Part shown: positions 1 to 8,242 of the stretch, piece after piece
Position numbering within the stretch: position 1 is the first letter of the stretch
How the letters are laid out: the number at the start of each line of letters is the position of its first letter
Source: Acidobacteriota bacterium
Lineage (GTDB): Bacteria > Acidobacteriota > Vicinamibacteria > Vicinamibacterales > SCN-69-37
DNA: 25,144 nt
Direction: 5' to 3'
Assembly (NCBI GenBank): GCA_021824055.1
Contig: JAKALV010000014.1
Location: 1 to 25,144, forward strand
Notes under the pieces: generated by a model
Seen by the model: only the letters and a program-made list of their open reading frames with translations
Told to the model about the DNA's origin: nothing
Databases searched by the model: none
Made by a program: the position numbers and the translations under genes

Positions 1-2
1 AT

Positions 3-104
3 TTTGCGCGCTTCTGGCTGAAAGACGTTGTGGTCTTCACCGGCATCCAGATCCGGTGCGGCTGGCTGATGCTGTCGCGGCTGTGGCGCCGCCGGGCGCG
101 CTGA
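3..104 (+). CDS. C-terminal end of an unidentified protein (partial)
   Basis: An open frame enters from the window edge and codes for 33 residues before the TGA at 102-104. Almost every codon ends in G or C, as in the neighbouring real genes. The piece is rich in aromatic and basic residues (FARFWLKDVV near the edge, WRRRAR at the end), which fits the tail of a polysaccharide-synthesis protein, but it is too short to identify. Its stop codon overlaps the ATG of the sugar transferase (TGATG), so the two are probably translationally coupled parts of one operon. Confidence 0.5.
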   Translation, partial: FARFWLKDVVVFTGIQIRCGWLMLSRLWRRRAR

Positions 105-766
105 TGGCGTTGCCGGCGTCCGGCGTCGTTCTGCAGCGCGGCGCGGCGATCGCCGCCTCGCCCGTGAAGCGAGCGTTCGATGTGGTCTTTGCCGCGGCGG
201 GACTCATCGCATCCTCGCCGTTGTGGCTGCTGCTGGCGCTCGGCATCACGCTGCAGGATGGCGGACCGGTGTTCTTCCGCCAAGACCGCTCCGGTCTGAA
301 CGGGCGCGTGTTCCGGGCGCTCAAGTTCCGGTCGATGCGCGTCGACGCGGAACAACGCGGCGCTCATCAGGCCGTCGCGAACGATCCGCGGGTGACGCGC
401 CTCGGCCGCTGGATGCGCGCGACGGCGATGGATGAATTGCCGCAGCTCTGGAACATCCTGGTGGGTGACATGAGCGTGGTCGGACCGCGCGCGCTCCGGC
501 CGGGGGAGATCGAGGCGCGCGGGGCCGGGGCGTTCGAGCGTCTGGAGGACGTGCCCGGCTTCGCCGTGCGGTCGTCCGTGCGTCCGGGACTGACGGGCAT
601 CGCGCAGATCTACGCGGGTCGCAACCTACCCCGGCGTCAGAAATTCCGCTACGATAGGCTCTACGTTTGTCGTCAGTCCCTCGCGCTCGATGTCCGTCTG
701 GTAATACTGTCGTTCTGGATCAGCTTGTCTGGAGCTTGGGAAATCCGAGGCGAAAGCAGGACGTGA
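104..766 (+). CDS. Polyisoprenyl-phosphate sugar transferase (bacterial sugar transferase family)
   Basis: This 220-residue protein belongs to the bacterial sugar transferase family (WcaJ/WbaP catalytic domain type). Such enzymes move a sugar-1-phosphate from a nucleotide sugar to undecaprenyl phosphate at the inner membrane and so start exopolysaccharide or O-antigen repeat units. The visible family signatures are KRAFDVVFAAAGLI followed by a hydrophobic hairpin, GPVFFRQDRSG, FRALKFRSM, the catalytic-region TAMDELPQLWNIL, GDMSVVGPRALRP and RPGLTGIAQI. It is the short form, without the N-terminal multi-spanning domain. I chose the ATG at 104 over one at 56 because it overlaps the upstream stop (TGATG) and fits the family's usual N-terminus. 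It sits near the exopolysaccharide operon at 3017-8153, which it probably serves. The family call is firm; the sugar is unknown. Confidence 0.93.
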   Translation: MALPASGVVLQRGAAIAASPVKRAFDVVFAAAGLIASSPLWLLLALGITLQDGGPVFFRQDRSGLNGRVFRALKFRSMRVDAEQRGAHQAVANDPRVTRLGRWMRATAMDELPQLWNILVGDMSVVGPRALRPGEIEARGAGAFERLEDVPGFAVRSSVRPGLTGIAQIYAGRNLPRRQKFRYDRLYVCRQSLALDVRLVILSFWISLSGAWEIRGESRT

Positions 767-1944
767 CGCATCCACCCCCCATGCGCGACGTGGTCATCAT
801 CGGTGCCGGTCCGGCAGGTTTGACGACGGCGGCGCGGCTGGCGGCCAATGGTCACGACGTGGTGGTCCTTGAAGAGCATCAGGAAGTGGGACAGCCCGTG
901 CACTGCACGGGCGTGCTCGGCATGGACGCGTTCGACGAACTCGATCTGCCACGCCAGGCGATTCTGGCCATCACGGGTGAGGCGTCCTTCCGCTACGGTC
1001 ATGGCGAGCCGGTCTGCGTTTCAACCGAGCGGATCCAGGCCGCGATCGTGGATCGGGGGCCGTTTGACGCCGCTCTGGCGGTGCGCGCGCGCGATCGCGG
1101 CGCAGAAATCCGAACAGGCGCCCGCGTCGACACCATGGCCGTGGACGCCGATGGTGTCACCGTCCACGTGCGGCATGACGCCGCGCCGGTGCGCGCCCGC
1201 GCCTGCGTGCTGGCCTGCGGCGCCAACTATCGGTTCAATCGCCAGCTGGGCCTGGGCGTGCCCCGCGCGTTCGTGCAGACGGCGCAGGTCGAGATGCCGT
1301 TTCCACAGTTGCCGCGGATCGATATCCGTCTGGGCCGCGAGCTGGCGCCCGGCGGATTTGCCTGGGGTGTGCCGTTCGCGCGGCGCGGCGAGTCGTATGT
1401 GCGGCTGGGTTTGTTCTGTGACACGCACGCGTCGCGCCGTTTTCGCGCATTTACAGAGCAGATGGCGCGCGAAGCGGATGTCGACGCGACGTCGATTCCG
1501 CAGCCGCGGCTCAAGATGCTTCCGCTCGGTCCGGTCAAGCGCACCGTGGCCGAACGCGTGGTGGCTGTGGGCGATGCGGCGGGCCTGGTGAAGCCGACGA
1601 CCGGCGGCGGAATCTACTACAGCATCCTCAGCGGCGCGCTCGTGGCGGATGCCCTGGACGGCGCGCTCACTCGCGATCAACTCACCGAACGTGACCTGCG
1701 CGCCTGCGAAGAGGGCTGGCGCGCGCGACTGGGTCCCGATATCCGCGCCGGCCTCGCCTTCCGCGCCCTGGCCTCGCGCATCGGCGACCGCGGCATTCAA
1801 GCCCTGATCGAAGTGGCCCGCGTGGACGGCATCATGCCCCTCCTCAAGGAAACCGCCGATTTCAACTGGCACCGCCGCGCCGCGCTCGCCCTCCTGCGGC
1901 ATCCCTCCGTTCGCAAGGCCGTGCTCAGCTCCATCTGGAGCTGA
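763..1944 (+). CDS. FAD-dependent oxidoreductase, geranylgeranyl reductase family
   Basis: This is a 393-residue flavoprotein of the geranylgeranyl reductase/NAD(P)-FAD oxidoreductase type, a family that reduces isoprenoid double bonds or acts on related hydrophobic substrates. The N-terminus carries the FAD-binding GAGPAG motif (about residues 14-19) followed by an acidic strand end (VVVLEEH). The second FAD signature, VGDAAGLVKPTTGGGIYYSI, lies near residue 275 and is typical of the family. The GTG at 763 overlaps the sugar transferase stop (GTGA); an ATG at 781 is the alternative, but nothing like a ribosome binding site precedes it. No membrane segment is evident. Its place after the sugar transferase could mean a role on the polyprenyl carrier, but that is inference; it could equally act in quinone or lipid metabolism. 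Confidence 0.85.
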   Translation: MTHPPPMRDVVIIGAGPAGLTTAARLAANGHDVVVLEEHQEVGQPVHCTGVLGMDAFDELDLPRQAILAITGEASFRYGHGEPVCVSTERIQAAIVDRGPFDAALAVRARDRGAEIRTGARVDTMAVDADGVTVHVRHDAAPVRARACVLACGANYRFNRQLGLGVPRAFVQTAQVEMPFPQLPRIDIRLGRELAPGGFAWGVPFARRGESYVRLGLFCDTHASRRFRAFTEQMAREADVDATSIPQPRLKMLPLGPVKRTVAERVVAVGDAAGLVKPTTGGGIYYSILSGALVADALDGALTRDQLTERDLRACEEGWRARLGPDIRAGLAFRALASRIGDRGIQALIEVARVDGIMPLLKETADFNWHRRAALALLRHPSVRKAVLSSIWS

Positions 1945-1947
1945 CAC

Positions 1948-3012
1948 GTGAAGACACTCCTCGTCGACCCCCAGGCGCTGGCCGCGCGCGTGCGCGCCGA
2001 AGGCGCCGCGCCGCTCATCGCCGCCGCGGAGCGCGACGGCGTGGCGGGCCTGCTGGTCCACGCGGCCGGGCCCGACGCCGATCCCCAATTCATTGCCATC
2101 CGCCGGCGCCTGATGCTCGAAGAGGATCTTCGCGTCACCGAGATGCGGCGCGTCGTCCAGGCGCTGGGCGCGGCCGGCATCCGCGCGGTGATTCTGAAGG
2201 GCAGCGCGTTGGCCTACACGCACTATCCCGAGCCCTGGTGCCGGACGCGCGCCGACCTGGATGTTCTCGTGCCGCGGCCGCAACGTGATGCGGCCGGACG
2301 CGTGCTGCGCGCCGCGGGGTACGTACCCGGCGATTTGGTCAGCGGCACCTGGCTGATGCAGCAGGATTTGTGGGAGCGCGAGCTCGCGCCCGGGGCGGTG
2401 CAGTTCGTGGACGTGCACGTGGAGTTCACGAACCGCGTGTTCTTCGCGTCGCGCTTGCCGGCCGCGGACGGACTCGCGCGCGCGGTGCCGGCGCCGTTTG
2501 CCGGTCCGCACGGATGGCAACTGGATCCGGCCGACGCGCTCATCTTCTCGTGCATCCATCGCGTGGCGCACCATCCCCGCGAGGCGCGGCTGATCTGGAC
2601 GAGCGACATCGCGCGCCAGGCGCTGGCCTGCTCGCCCGACGCGTCGATGGCACTCGTGCGGCGCGCGTCGCGGTCGGGCGTGGCCGCCATCTGCGCGCAT
2701 GAACTTCAGGCGGCGCGCGCGCTGTGGGGCGGTCGCGTCGGCGCCTTTGCCGATGCGGTGATCGACGCGCTGAGCGAGGCGGGCCGACACGAGGCGTCGC
2801 GCGCGTTTCTGCGAGCGGATCGCGGTCAGGCGGGTGATTTGTGGCTGGACTTGCGCGCGCTGCCGGCCTGGTCCGACCGGGGGCGGCTGATCGCCGAGCA
2901 TCTGTTTCCGCCGCGCGCATTCATGCTGCGCCAGCCCGGCGCGACGCGGCGCAACCTGCCATGGCGGTACGCGCGGCGGATCCTCGCCGGTCCCATCAAG
3001 TGGGGCCGGTAG
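1948..3012 (+). CDS. Nucleotidyltransferase-fold protein (NTP_transf_5-like)
   Basis: This 354-residue protein resembles the nucleotidyltransferase family that accompanies polysaccharide and RiPP loci. It has the Pol-beta-type signature: ILKGSALAYTHYP with Gly85-Ser86, followed by RTRADLDVLV with the metal-binding pair Asp103 and Asp105. The middle contains a family-like stretch DALIFSCIHRVAHH. The GTG start at 1948 has a GGAG ribosome binding site seven bases upstream, just before the stop of the preceding gene. Substrates in this family are largely undetermined. Related genes occur beside kinase-containing lasso clusters, and such a cluster starts 5.3 kb downstream, but an oppositely oriented operon separates them. 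The gene ends four bases from the end of the convergent nucleotidase gene. Confidence 0.8.
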   Translation: MKTLLVDPQALAARVRAEGAAPLIAAAERDGVAGLLVHAAGPDADPQFIAIRRRLMLEEDLRVTEMRRVVQALGAAGIRAVILKGSALAYTHYPEPWCRTRADLDVLVPRPQRDAAGRVLRAAGYVPGDLVSGTWLMQQDLWERELAPGAVQFVDVHVEFTNRVFFASRLPAADGLARAVPAPFAGPHGWQLDPADALIFSCIHRVAHHPREARLIWTSDIARQALACSPDASMALVRRASRSGVAAICAHELQAARALWGGRVGAFADAVIDALSEAGRHEASRAFLRADRGQAGDLWLDLRALPAWSDRGRLIAEHLFPPRAFMLRQPGATRRNLPWRYARRILAGPIKWGR

Positions 3013-3016
3013 AGGA

Positions 3017-3730
3017 CTATTCGTTCCGCAGATGCACGCGATTCTTGTCGGGAACCGGCAACGTCGTCTCCTGCGGTTTGCGCGCGCCGCCAAACCAATC
3101 CGCCAGCCGCTGCAGCCGTCCGCGGCGTTCGCCGACCGATTCATGCAGGTGCTCGAGTACGTCGATGGCCTCTTCCAGGGATGACACGACGCCGATCCCG
3201 CGGCTCACCGCGTGATCCTGCGCCGTCTTGTCCTGCGCATCGCGGAGCAGCAACAACGCTTTCGCCGTGGATCCTCCGACGACGTCGACGCAGTTCAATA
3301 ACTGGTCGTCCACGACCACATCGAGGCGGAGGGCGTTCGCCAGTTCACCGCGCGAGCCCGGCACGGTCACCACGGCCGGGTAATAGAAACCCTGTTGCTC
3401 GATCCACCATTGCGTCTGAAACTGCACGGGATCGCCTTCGGTGGACGGCCGGCGCGTCATGAACACGACCTCCCACTTCCACCGGCGCGCCAGTTCGTAG
3501 AGGCGCACGAGCTGGCCCGGCTCGTACGGTTGCAGCCCGGTCCACCAGTTCGGCGTGCGCTTGACGTGATCCCAGATCGCCTTGATGTCGCGCGACGACA
3601 GCGGATCCGATGATGGTGAGTCACTGTCGGCCGCGCGGCCGCTGATGCCCGCGTCGGTGGCGGCTTGCCGGAAGGCCGTCCGGAAATCGGCCAGCACGCC
3701 GTCGATGTCAAAGGCCACGCGCAGAGACAT
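3017..3730 (-). CDS. HAD-superfamily 5'(3')-nucleotidase-like hydrolase
   Basis: This 237-residue protein begins with MSLRVAFDIDGVLADFRTAF, the HAD motif I with nucleophile Asp8 and acid/base Asp10. Motif II is probably the Thr in VVFMTRRPS and motif III/IV the acidic pair in LDVVVDDQLLNC. The arrangement and the DIDGVLAD wording resemble the NT5C-type deoxyribonucleotidase branch, which removes phosphate from nucleotides in the cytosol. The real substrate is unknown. The ATG overlaps the stop of the upstream ligase gene by one base (TGATG), so it is the last gene of the minus-strand exopolysaccharide operon. An in-frame extension up to 3805 was rejected because it runs through the coding sequence of the ligase gene. 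Confidence 0.8.
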   Translation of the reverse strand: MSLRVAFDIDGVLADFRTAFRQAATDAGISGRAADSDSPSSDPLSSRDIKAIWDHVKRTPNWWTGLQPYEPGQLVRLYELARRWKWEVVFMTRRPSTEGDPVQFQTQWWIEQQGFYYPAVVTVPGSRGELANALRLDVVVDDQLLNCVDVVGGSTAKALLLLRDAQDKTAQDHAVSRGIGVVSSLEEAIDVLEHLHESVGERRGRLQRLADWFGGARKPQETTLPVPDKNRVHLRNE

Positions 3731-5034
3731 CAGGACGGGCTCTCGCCGGCGTCGGGCGACGGGGGACGCTCGGTGGCCAGCGCGGCGGCGGCGGCCAGCA
3801 GCCACAGGACGGCGGGCGTCACCAGCGGCGTTTCCCAGATGCTTTGCACCGCCAGTCCGATGATGCCCGCCATCGCGCCTTCGCGAATGTGCACGAGCGG
3901 GCCGCGATCACGTTGACGGCGCCTGGCGAACAAGCGCCATCCCGAGAGGATGAGCGCGACGGTGATCAGCGTGCCGATCAGGCCGCCTTCGGCCCACCAC
4001 TGGAGGTACTGGCTGTGCGCGTGGTTGAAGAGAATCACCACCGGCGGGGGCTGATACGCGGGCATGGCGCCTTCGTACGCGCCCAGGCCGACGCCGGTCA
4101 ACCGGTACCTGGCCGCCATGTCGATCGTGGCGCGCCAGATGGCGGGACGCCCGCCCCACTCGTCGGCGGGGCTGGCGCCGGACTCGATCCGTCGCAGCAC
4201 GCCTTCCGAGGGATTGGCGATCATCCAGGCGGCGGCGCCAAAAAGCAGTGAGGCGGCGAGCAGTCCGCCGCGCGCTCGTCGCCCGAGGTGCCGGCCGCTG
4301 CTCACCATGCCCACCAGTCCGGCCACCGACAAGCCGATCAGCCCGGCCCGCGATTGCGAGAAGACCACGCCGGTGACCATGAGCATGACGCAGGTTGCCA
4401 CCCAGAGCGCGCGGGTGTCGTTCAGGATGCGCACGCTGGTTCGGCTGTGTCTCGTGGCCACCCAGTATGTTCGGGCGTGCGTCAGCAGATACCCGGCGGT
4501 CATTGACGCGGCGAGCAGCATCCATGATGCAAAGTGGTTGCGGCTGATGATCGGGCCGACCGGATGGGCCTCGGGGTAGATGGGCGACCAGAAGCCGTAG
4601 ATCTTGCCGCTCGGAAACAGCGCTGGCTGAATCACCGCGAACACGACCGCCACGGCGCCCATCACGGCGAGTGACCGGATGAGGATGCGCGCGCCGGCGT
4701 GTCCGCTCGCTTCGCGGCTGGTCCAGTAGAAGAGGACCGCCGCCGTGACGTTGATCATGGCCTCGACGCTGGCCGACGGCGCCAGCGACAGCGGGCGCCA
4801 CGCGGCCGGATCGAATGCGGTGAGGTTCAGTGTCTGATGAAAGGCCGCGCTGGCTGGTGTGAGCGCCGACACGAGCGCGCCGGGCAGGGGCAGGCACTGC
4901 AGCCATCCGAAGCCCAGGAGCAGCAGCGCGCTCACGTCGACCATCCAGGTGCTGTCAGTGAACAGTTTGGGCCGCGCGAACAGGAAGAGCAGGAGGGTGG
5001 CAGCGGCGGCCGGACGGCTGGCCCAGGGGTACAC
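3730..5034 (-). CDS. O-antigen ligase / polysaccharide polymerase-like membrane protein
   Basis: The protein is a multi-spanning inner-membrane protein of the O-antigen ligase (Wzy_C) type, which joins or polymerises lipid-linked polysaccharide on the periplasmic face. Many hydrophobic segments are visible, with the family signature in the large loop: ISRNHFASWML, then VFSQSRAGLIGL, a long loop containing RPAIWRATIDMAARYRLTGVGLGAYE, and NHAHSQYLQWWAEGGLIGTL. The first standard start is GTG at 5034, giving 434 residues. The open frame continues upstream to about 5106 and encodes a further membrane-like segment (AALILAWTLFAFGAVYPWA) that matches the family N-terminus, yet no ATG, GTG or TTG precedes it. 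The true start is therefore uncertain and may be a CTG or another non-standard codon. The gene overlaps the next gene by one base. Confidence 0.85.
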   Translation of the reverse strand: MYPWASRPAAAATLLLFLFARPKLFTDSTWMVDVSALLLLGFGWLQCLPLPGALVSALTPASAAFHQTLNLTAFDPAAWRPLSLAPSASVEAMINVTAAVLFYWTSREASGHAGARILIRSLAVMGAVAVVFAVIQPALFPSGKIYGFWSPIYPEAHPVGPIISRNHFASWMLLAASMTAGYLLTHARTYWVATRHSRTSVRILNDTRALWVATCVMLMVTGVVFSQSRAGLIGLSVAGLVGMVSSGRHLGRRARGGLLAASLLFGAAAWMIANPSEGVLRRIESGASPADEWGGRPAIWRATIDMAARYRLTGVGLGAYEGAMPAYQPPPVVILFNHAHSQYLQWWAEGGLIGTLITVALILSGWRLFARRRQRDRGPLVHIREGAMAGIIGLAVQSIWETPLVTPAVLWLLAAAAALATERPPSPDAGESPS

Positions 5035-5104
5035 GGCGCCGAAGGCAAACAGGGTCCACGCGAGGATCAGCGCGGCGCCGGCCGCGGTGATGACGCGAGA
5101 GCGC

Positions 5105-7459
5105 TCAGGCCGTGTGGGCCGGGGCCGGGTTGCTAGTGTGGGTACCGTAGTAGCTCTTGTACTGGTAGCCGTAGTACCGCGAATAATAGTACTTATTGCG
5201 GTCGAAGTTCACACGGTTCAGCACGGCGCCGACAACTTTCGGCCGGCTGGCCATGATCATCTGCACGGCGCGCTCAGCCAGACGCCGGCGCGTCATTTCA
5301 GCGCCCACCACAAAGGTCACGCCATCGACCAGGGGCGTCAGGATGACGGCATCCGTCACGGCCAGCACCGGCGGTGTGTCGATCACGACCCAGTCGAACG
5401 GGCCCTGCTTCAAGTTGGCGACCAGCTGGCGCATCCGCTCGGACGAGAGCAGCTCGGACGGGTTCGGCGGCGTGCGGCCGGCCGTCATGACGCAGAAGTT
5501 CGGATCGCTCGTGCGCTGAATGGCCTCGCGCACGCGGGCCTGGCCGACCAGCAGATGTGACAGGCCGACGGTGTTGTTGATCTTCAGGGCTTTGTGCACG
5601 CCCGGACGCCGCATGTCCGCGTCCATCAGCAGCACCCGCGATCCGCCGAACGCCAGCACCATGGCGAGGTTGCAGGCCGTGGTGGTCTTGCCCTCGAGCG
5701 GCTGCGCGCTGGTCACCGTGATCACGCGCGTCGATTCGCCGCCGCTCGTGAACACGAGGGACGTGCGCAGCGCGCGATACGACTCGCCGAAGTCATGCGG
5801 CACCGGTCCCGACAGCACGGGCTGTTTCTCGCCGCGCACGGCCGGCACCAGGCCCAGGAAGGGGACATGCAGCTTTCGCGTGATGTCTTCCGGCGTCTTG
5901 ATCGTGTCGTCGAGGTAGTCGAGGCCAAACGCCAGACCGAGCGCGAGGATGAATCCCGCCAGCAGCGCGAGGAGCATGTTGCGCGCCGGGTCCGGCTTGA
6001 ATGGGGACGTGGGCACCTGGGCCGCGTCCATCTTGCGGACGTTGTTGCTGGTGGCGCTGGCCTCCACGCGCGCTTCCTCGGCCTGGCTCTGCAGCCTGGC
6101 CAGGAGGTCTTCGTCGCTCTTGATCTTGTTCTGCTGGAAGTCGAGCCCGATGCCCTGACCCGCCTGTTCGTTGGCCATGGCGTTCTGCGCTTCGTAGGCG
6201 TTCCGGTAGCGGTCTTCGGTCGCCTTCGCGCTCTCGTAGTTCTGCCGCGCCGTGTCCACGATGTTGACGAGGCGCGCTTTCAACTGTCGCCGGATGGAGT
6301 CGACATCGGCGTCGACCTGGCGAACCTTGGGGTGATCGTCGCCGAGCCCCTGCACCTTCAGCGTCTTACGTTCCCGTTCCTTGTCCTGAATGTCATTGAG
6401 GTAGTTGAGGACGATCTGATCGGTCGACATCCCCGGCACGCTCTCCGCGGCCGCCTTGGCCGCAGCCGGATCGTTCAGGTTGTACTTGGACAAGCGGTCG
6501 TAATCGGCCTTGAACTTGGCCGTGTCAATCTGCGCGCGCATCCAGTCACTTCGCGAGCTGTTCACCGTGGCGGCCAGCTGCGACGGCTCGATGTAGACGC
6601 CGTTCGGCGTGGCCTTCTGCGATTTCAGGAACAGCTCCTTCTCGGCCTTGAGCTGGTCCTGCATGCGGGCCACCTGCAGCTCGTACTGCTCCTTCTTGAC
6701 TTTGATCGCGGCCGTCTTCAACTCGAGGTTCTGGATGACGTATTCATCCACGAACGCGTTGGCCGCGTCGGCCGCAAACTGCGGATGGCGCGACACGACT
6801 TCGACGTTGACCAGGCGGCTGCCGATCTGCCGGTTGACCTTGAGGCGGGCCATCAGGAGGCCGACGCGCGCGGCTTCTTCCGCGCTTTCAGGCGGCTCGG
6901 CGCCGGCCAGCGCCGCCGTCGCCGGATTCTTGGCCTCCTCTTTGACCGTCAGTACCGGCGGTTTGGCCGGCTCGCGGCGGAACAGCGACATGATCGGCGA
7001 TGTGACACGCGAGCGCAGTGACAGCAACACGTCGCCGAGACCGGTGGGCTGGGTTTCCTGCCCGTTGAATTCGGGGTTGTTCACCAGATCCAGCCGGCGC
7101 GCCACGCGCCGGGCGAGTGTGTGGCTTTGCAGCTTCGTCAATTCCGTCGCGAACGCGTATTCCTCATCATCCTGAAACAATCCCTGCGCGATGCCCTGCA
7201 TCGAGGGACGGTCGGGATCAATCTGGACGACCGCCGTCGCCCGGTATTCCTTGGTCGTGGTGTACGTCTGAATGGCGCCGCCGATCAGCACGACGATCAC
7301 GACGGCCACCACGATGTTGCGATAGCGGTAGAGCACGCTCAGCCGATCGAGGAGGTGAATCTCCGACTCCCCATAGCCGCCTGGCCCGCCGGGCACGCCT
7401 GATACCGGCATAGCCGGCGCCGGTGGCTCGATGGTCACGGGAGTTTGCGAACTGGACAT
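5105..7459 (-). CDS. Polysaccharide chain-length regulator with tyrosine autokinase (Wzc-type BY-kinase)
   Basis: This 784-residue fused protein controls exopolysaccharide chain length and export at the inner membrane through cycles of tyrosine autophosphorylation. A Wzz-type domain starts near residue 35, with a membrane helix IVVAVVIVVLIGG around 50. A long coiled-coil periplasmic region with a GNVR-like end follows, then a second membrane helix (MLLALLAGFILALGLAFGL, about 490-508). The cytoplasmic kinase has a Walker A motif with GKTTT at residues 590-594, a Walker A' LLMDADMRRP and a Walker B VVIDTPP. The C-terminus ends in a tyrosine cluster with nine Tyr between 757 and 771, the usual autophosphorylation tail. 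The start ATG lies 10 bases after the stop of the upstream secreted-protein gene. No kinase residue appears to be missing. Confidence 0.95.
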   Translation of the reverse strand: MSSSQTPVTIEPPAPAMPVSGVPGGPGGYGESEIHLLDRLSVLYRYRNIVVAVVIVVLIGGAIQTYTTTKEYRATAVVQIDPDRPSMQGIAQGLFQDDEEYAFATELTKLQSHTLARRVARRLDLVNNPEFNGQETQPTGLGDVLLSLRSRVTSPIMSLFRREPAKPPVLTVKEEAKNPATAALAGAEPPESAEEAARVGLLMARLKVNRQIGSRLVNVEVVSRHPQFAADAANAFVDEYVIQNLELKTAAIKVKKEQYELQVARMQDQLKAEKELFLKSQKATPNGVYIEPSQLAATVNSSRSDWMRAQIDTAKFKADYDRLSKYNLNDPAAAKAAAESVPGMSTDQIVLNYLNDIQDKERERKTLKVQGLGDDHPKVRQVDADVDSIRRQLKARLVNIVDTARQNYESAKATEDRYRNAYEAQNAMANEQAGQGIGLDFQQNKIKSDEDLLARLQSQAEEARVEASATSNNVRKMDAAQVPTSPFKPDPARNMLLALLAGFILALGLAFGLDYLDDTIKTPEDITRKLHVPFLGLVPAVRGEKQPVLSGPVPHDFGESYRALRTSLVFTSGGESTRVITVTSAQPLEGKTTTACNLAMVLAFGGSRVLLMDADMRRPGVHKALKINNTVGLSHLLVGQARVREAIQRTSDPNFCVMTAGRTPPNPSELLSSERMRQLVANLKQGPFDWVVIDTPPVLAVTDAVILTPLVDGVTFVVGAEMTRRRLAERAVQMIMASRPKVVGAVLNRVNFDRNKYYYSRYYGYQYKSYYGTHTSNPAPAHTA

Positions 7460-7469
7460 ATCGCCGCGC

Positions 7470-8153
7470 CTACTTGATCGCGCTCACGACGGGCGGCGGC
7501 GCCTCGGTGCCACCCGTTGGCGACGTCACGACGGGCGACACCGTCGACACGAGGGGAGTGGCGATGGCGGTGATGCCCTGGCTGGCGGCCGACGACACGG
7601 CCTGCGCCGCGACGTTGCTGGTCAAGTTCGAGAGCTCGTTGGGCAGCAACATCGGCAGCCCGTTCGAGAGGCGCACAAAGGTGGCGACGGTTTCCCCAGG
7701 TGAAACGGTGAACGGGTGGCCAAGGGCCAGCAGTCTGCTGGCGGAATCCGAGACGTACTCGATTACGTACTCGCCGGAGCTGACATTCTGAAAGAGGAAT
7801 TCGCCGGCCGAGTTCGTGCGGGTGATGGCGTCGATGGTGTTGGTCACCGTGTTCCGAATCTGGACGGTGGCGTTCGTAATCGCGCCGTTGTTTGACGTCC
7901 AGAGGTAACCCATGATCTGGGTCGTTCGTCCCAACTGCGCGCTCGCCCCGCTGGTCAGCGCCCTGCCCGACAACGCGGCGGCTCGCGAGGCGCGAACCGC
8001 GGACGCTGCTTTCGTCAACGCGCTCATCGATCCGGTTGGCGCGGGGCCGGCCAGCCTCGCCGCAGCGACAGCCGCGCCACCTTGGGCATGTACCCCAAGA
8101 GACGACGCGGCAATGGCGCTGATCAGCACCGAGACGATCAGACAGGCCTTCAT
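7470..8153 (-). CDS. Secreted protein with carboxypeptidase-regulatory-like (beta-sandwich) domain
   Basis: This is a 227-residue exported protein of unknown exact role. It begins MKACLIVSVLISAIAASSL with a probable signal-peptidase site after VHA near residue 23. An Ala-rich linker follows, then at about 75-165 one beta-sandwich domain (IMGYLWTSNNGAITNATVQIR ... NSAGEFLFQNVSSGEYVIEYV) of the carboxypeptidase-regulatory-like type. A low-complexity Ser/Thr/Pro/Val tail closes the protein. I chose the ATG at 8153 because it starts directly at the signal peptide; an ATG at 8183 would add ten polar residues ahead of it. It is the first gene of the minus-strand exopolysaccharide operon, ten bases before the autokinase, which suggests a cell-surface or periplasmic role in the polysaccharide system. 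That role is inference. Confidence 0.75.
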   Translation of the reverse strand: MKACLIVSVLISAIAASSLGVHAQGGAAVAAARLAGPAPTGSMSALTKAASAVRASRAAALSGRALTSGASAQLGRTTQIMGYLWTSNNGAITNATVQIRNTVTNTIDAITRTNSAGEFLFQNVSSGEYVIEYVSDSASRLLALGHPFTVSPGETVATFVRLSNGLPMLLPNELSNLTSNVAAQAVSSAASQGITAIATPLVSTVSPVVTSPTGGTEAPPPVVSAIK

Positions 8154-8160
8154 GTCACCT

Positions 8161-8179
8161 AATGTCATATAACGACATT
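8161..8179. promoter_or_regulatory. Inverted repeat in the divergent promoter region
   Basis: AATGTC and GACATT form a perfect 6-base inverted repeat with a 7-base AT-rich spacer. It lies between the exopolysaccharide operon (start at 8153, reading left) and the lasso promoter (reading right). It is a candidate operator; no known factor is recognised. Confidence 0.3.
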
Positions 8180-8184
8180 TCATC

Positions 8185-8198
8185 GTACGTCAACGTAC
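8185..8198. promoter_or_regulatory. Palindrome GTACGT-CA-ACGTAC in the divergent promoter region
   Basis: A perfect 6-base inverted repeat with a 2-base centre ends 15 bases before the -35 element of the lasso promoter. On the other strand its right half contains TTGACG, followed at a spacing of about 16 bases by TATATG, so it may also overlap a weak promoter for the exopolysaccharide operon. The symmetry is seen; a binding role is inference. Confidence 0.35.
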
Positions 8199-8213
8199 TT
8201 CTTTGGAGGGCGT

Positions 8214-8242
8214 TTGACCGCTGGGAGAGCCTTCTCTACAAT
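8214..8242 (+). promoter_or_regulatory. Sigma70-type promoter of the lasso-peptide locus
   Basis: TTGACC at 8214-8219 and TACAAT at 8237-8242 each match the consensus -35 and -10 boxes at five of six positions and are exactly 17 bases apart. The predicted start of transcription is near 8249, about 60 bases before the ATG of the PqqD-like gene. Such a good match is unusual in this GC-rich background. It implies that 8310-12809 can be transcribed as one unit. Confidence 0.7.

Noticed and set aside
3013..3016. Terminator between the convergent genes ending at 3012 and 3017
   Set aside because: Only four bases separate the genes and no hairpin with a T-run is visible at this position.
1021..3144. 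707-codon open frame on the minus strand
   Set aside because: It lies opposite the FAD enzyme and the nucleotidyltransferase, both with clear family motifs. Its translation is a low-complexity Arg/Ala/His/Gly-rich sequence, as expected for an antisense frame in GC-rich DNA.
5594..7021. 475-codon open frame on the plus strand
   Set aside because: It is the antisense shadow of the tyrosine autokinase and has no recognisable domain.
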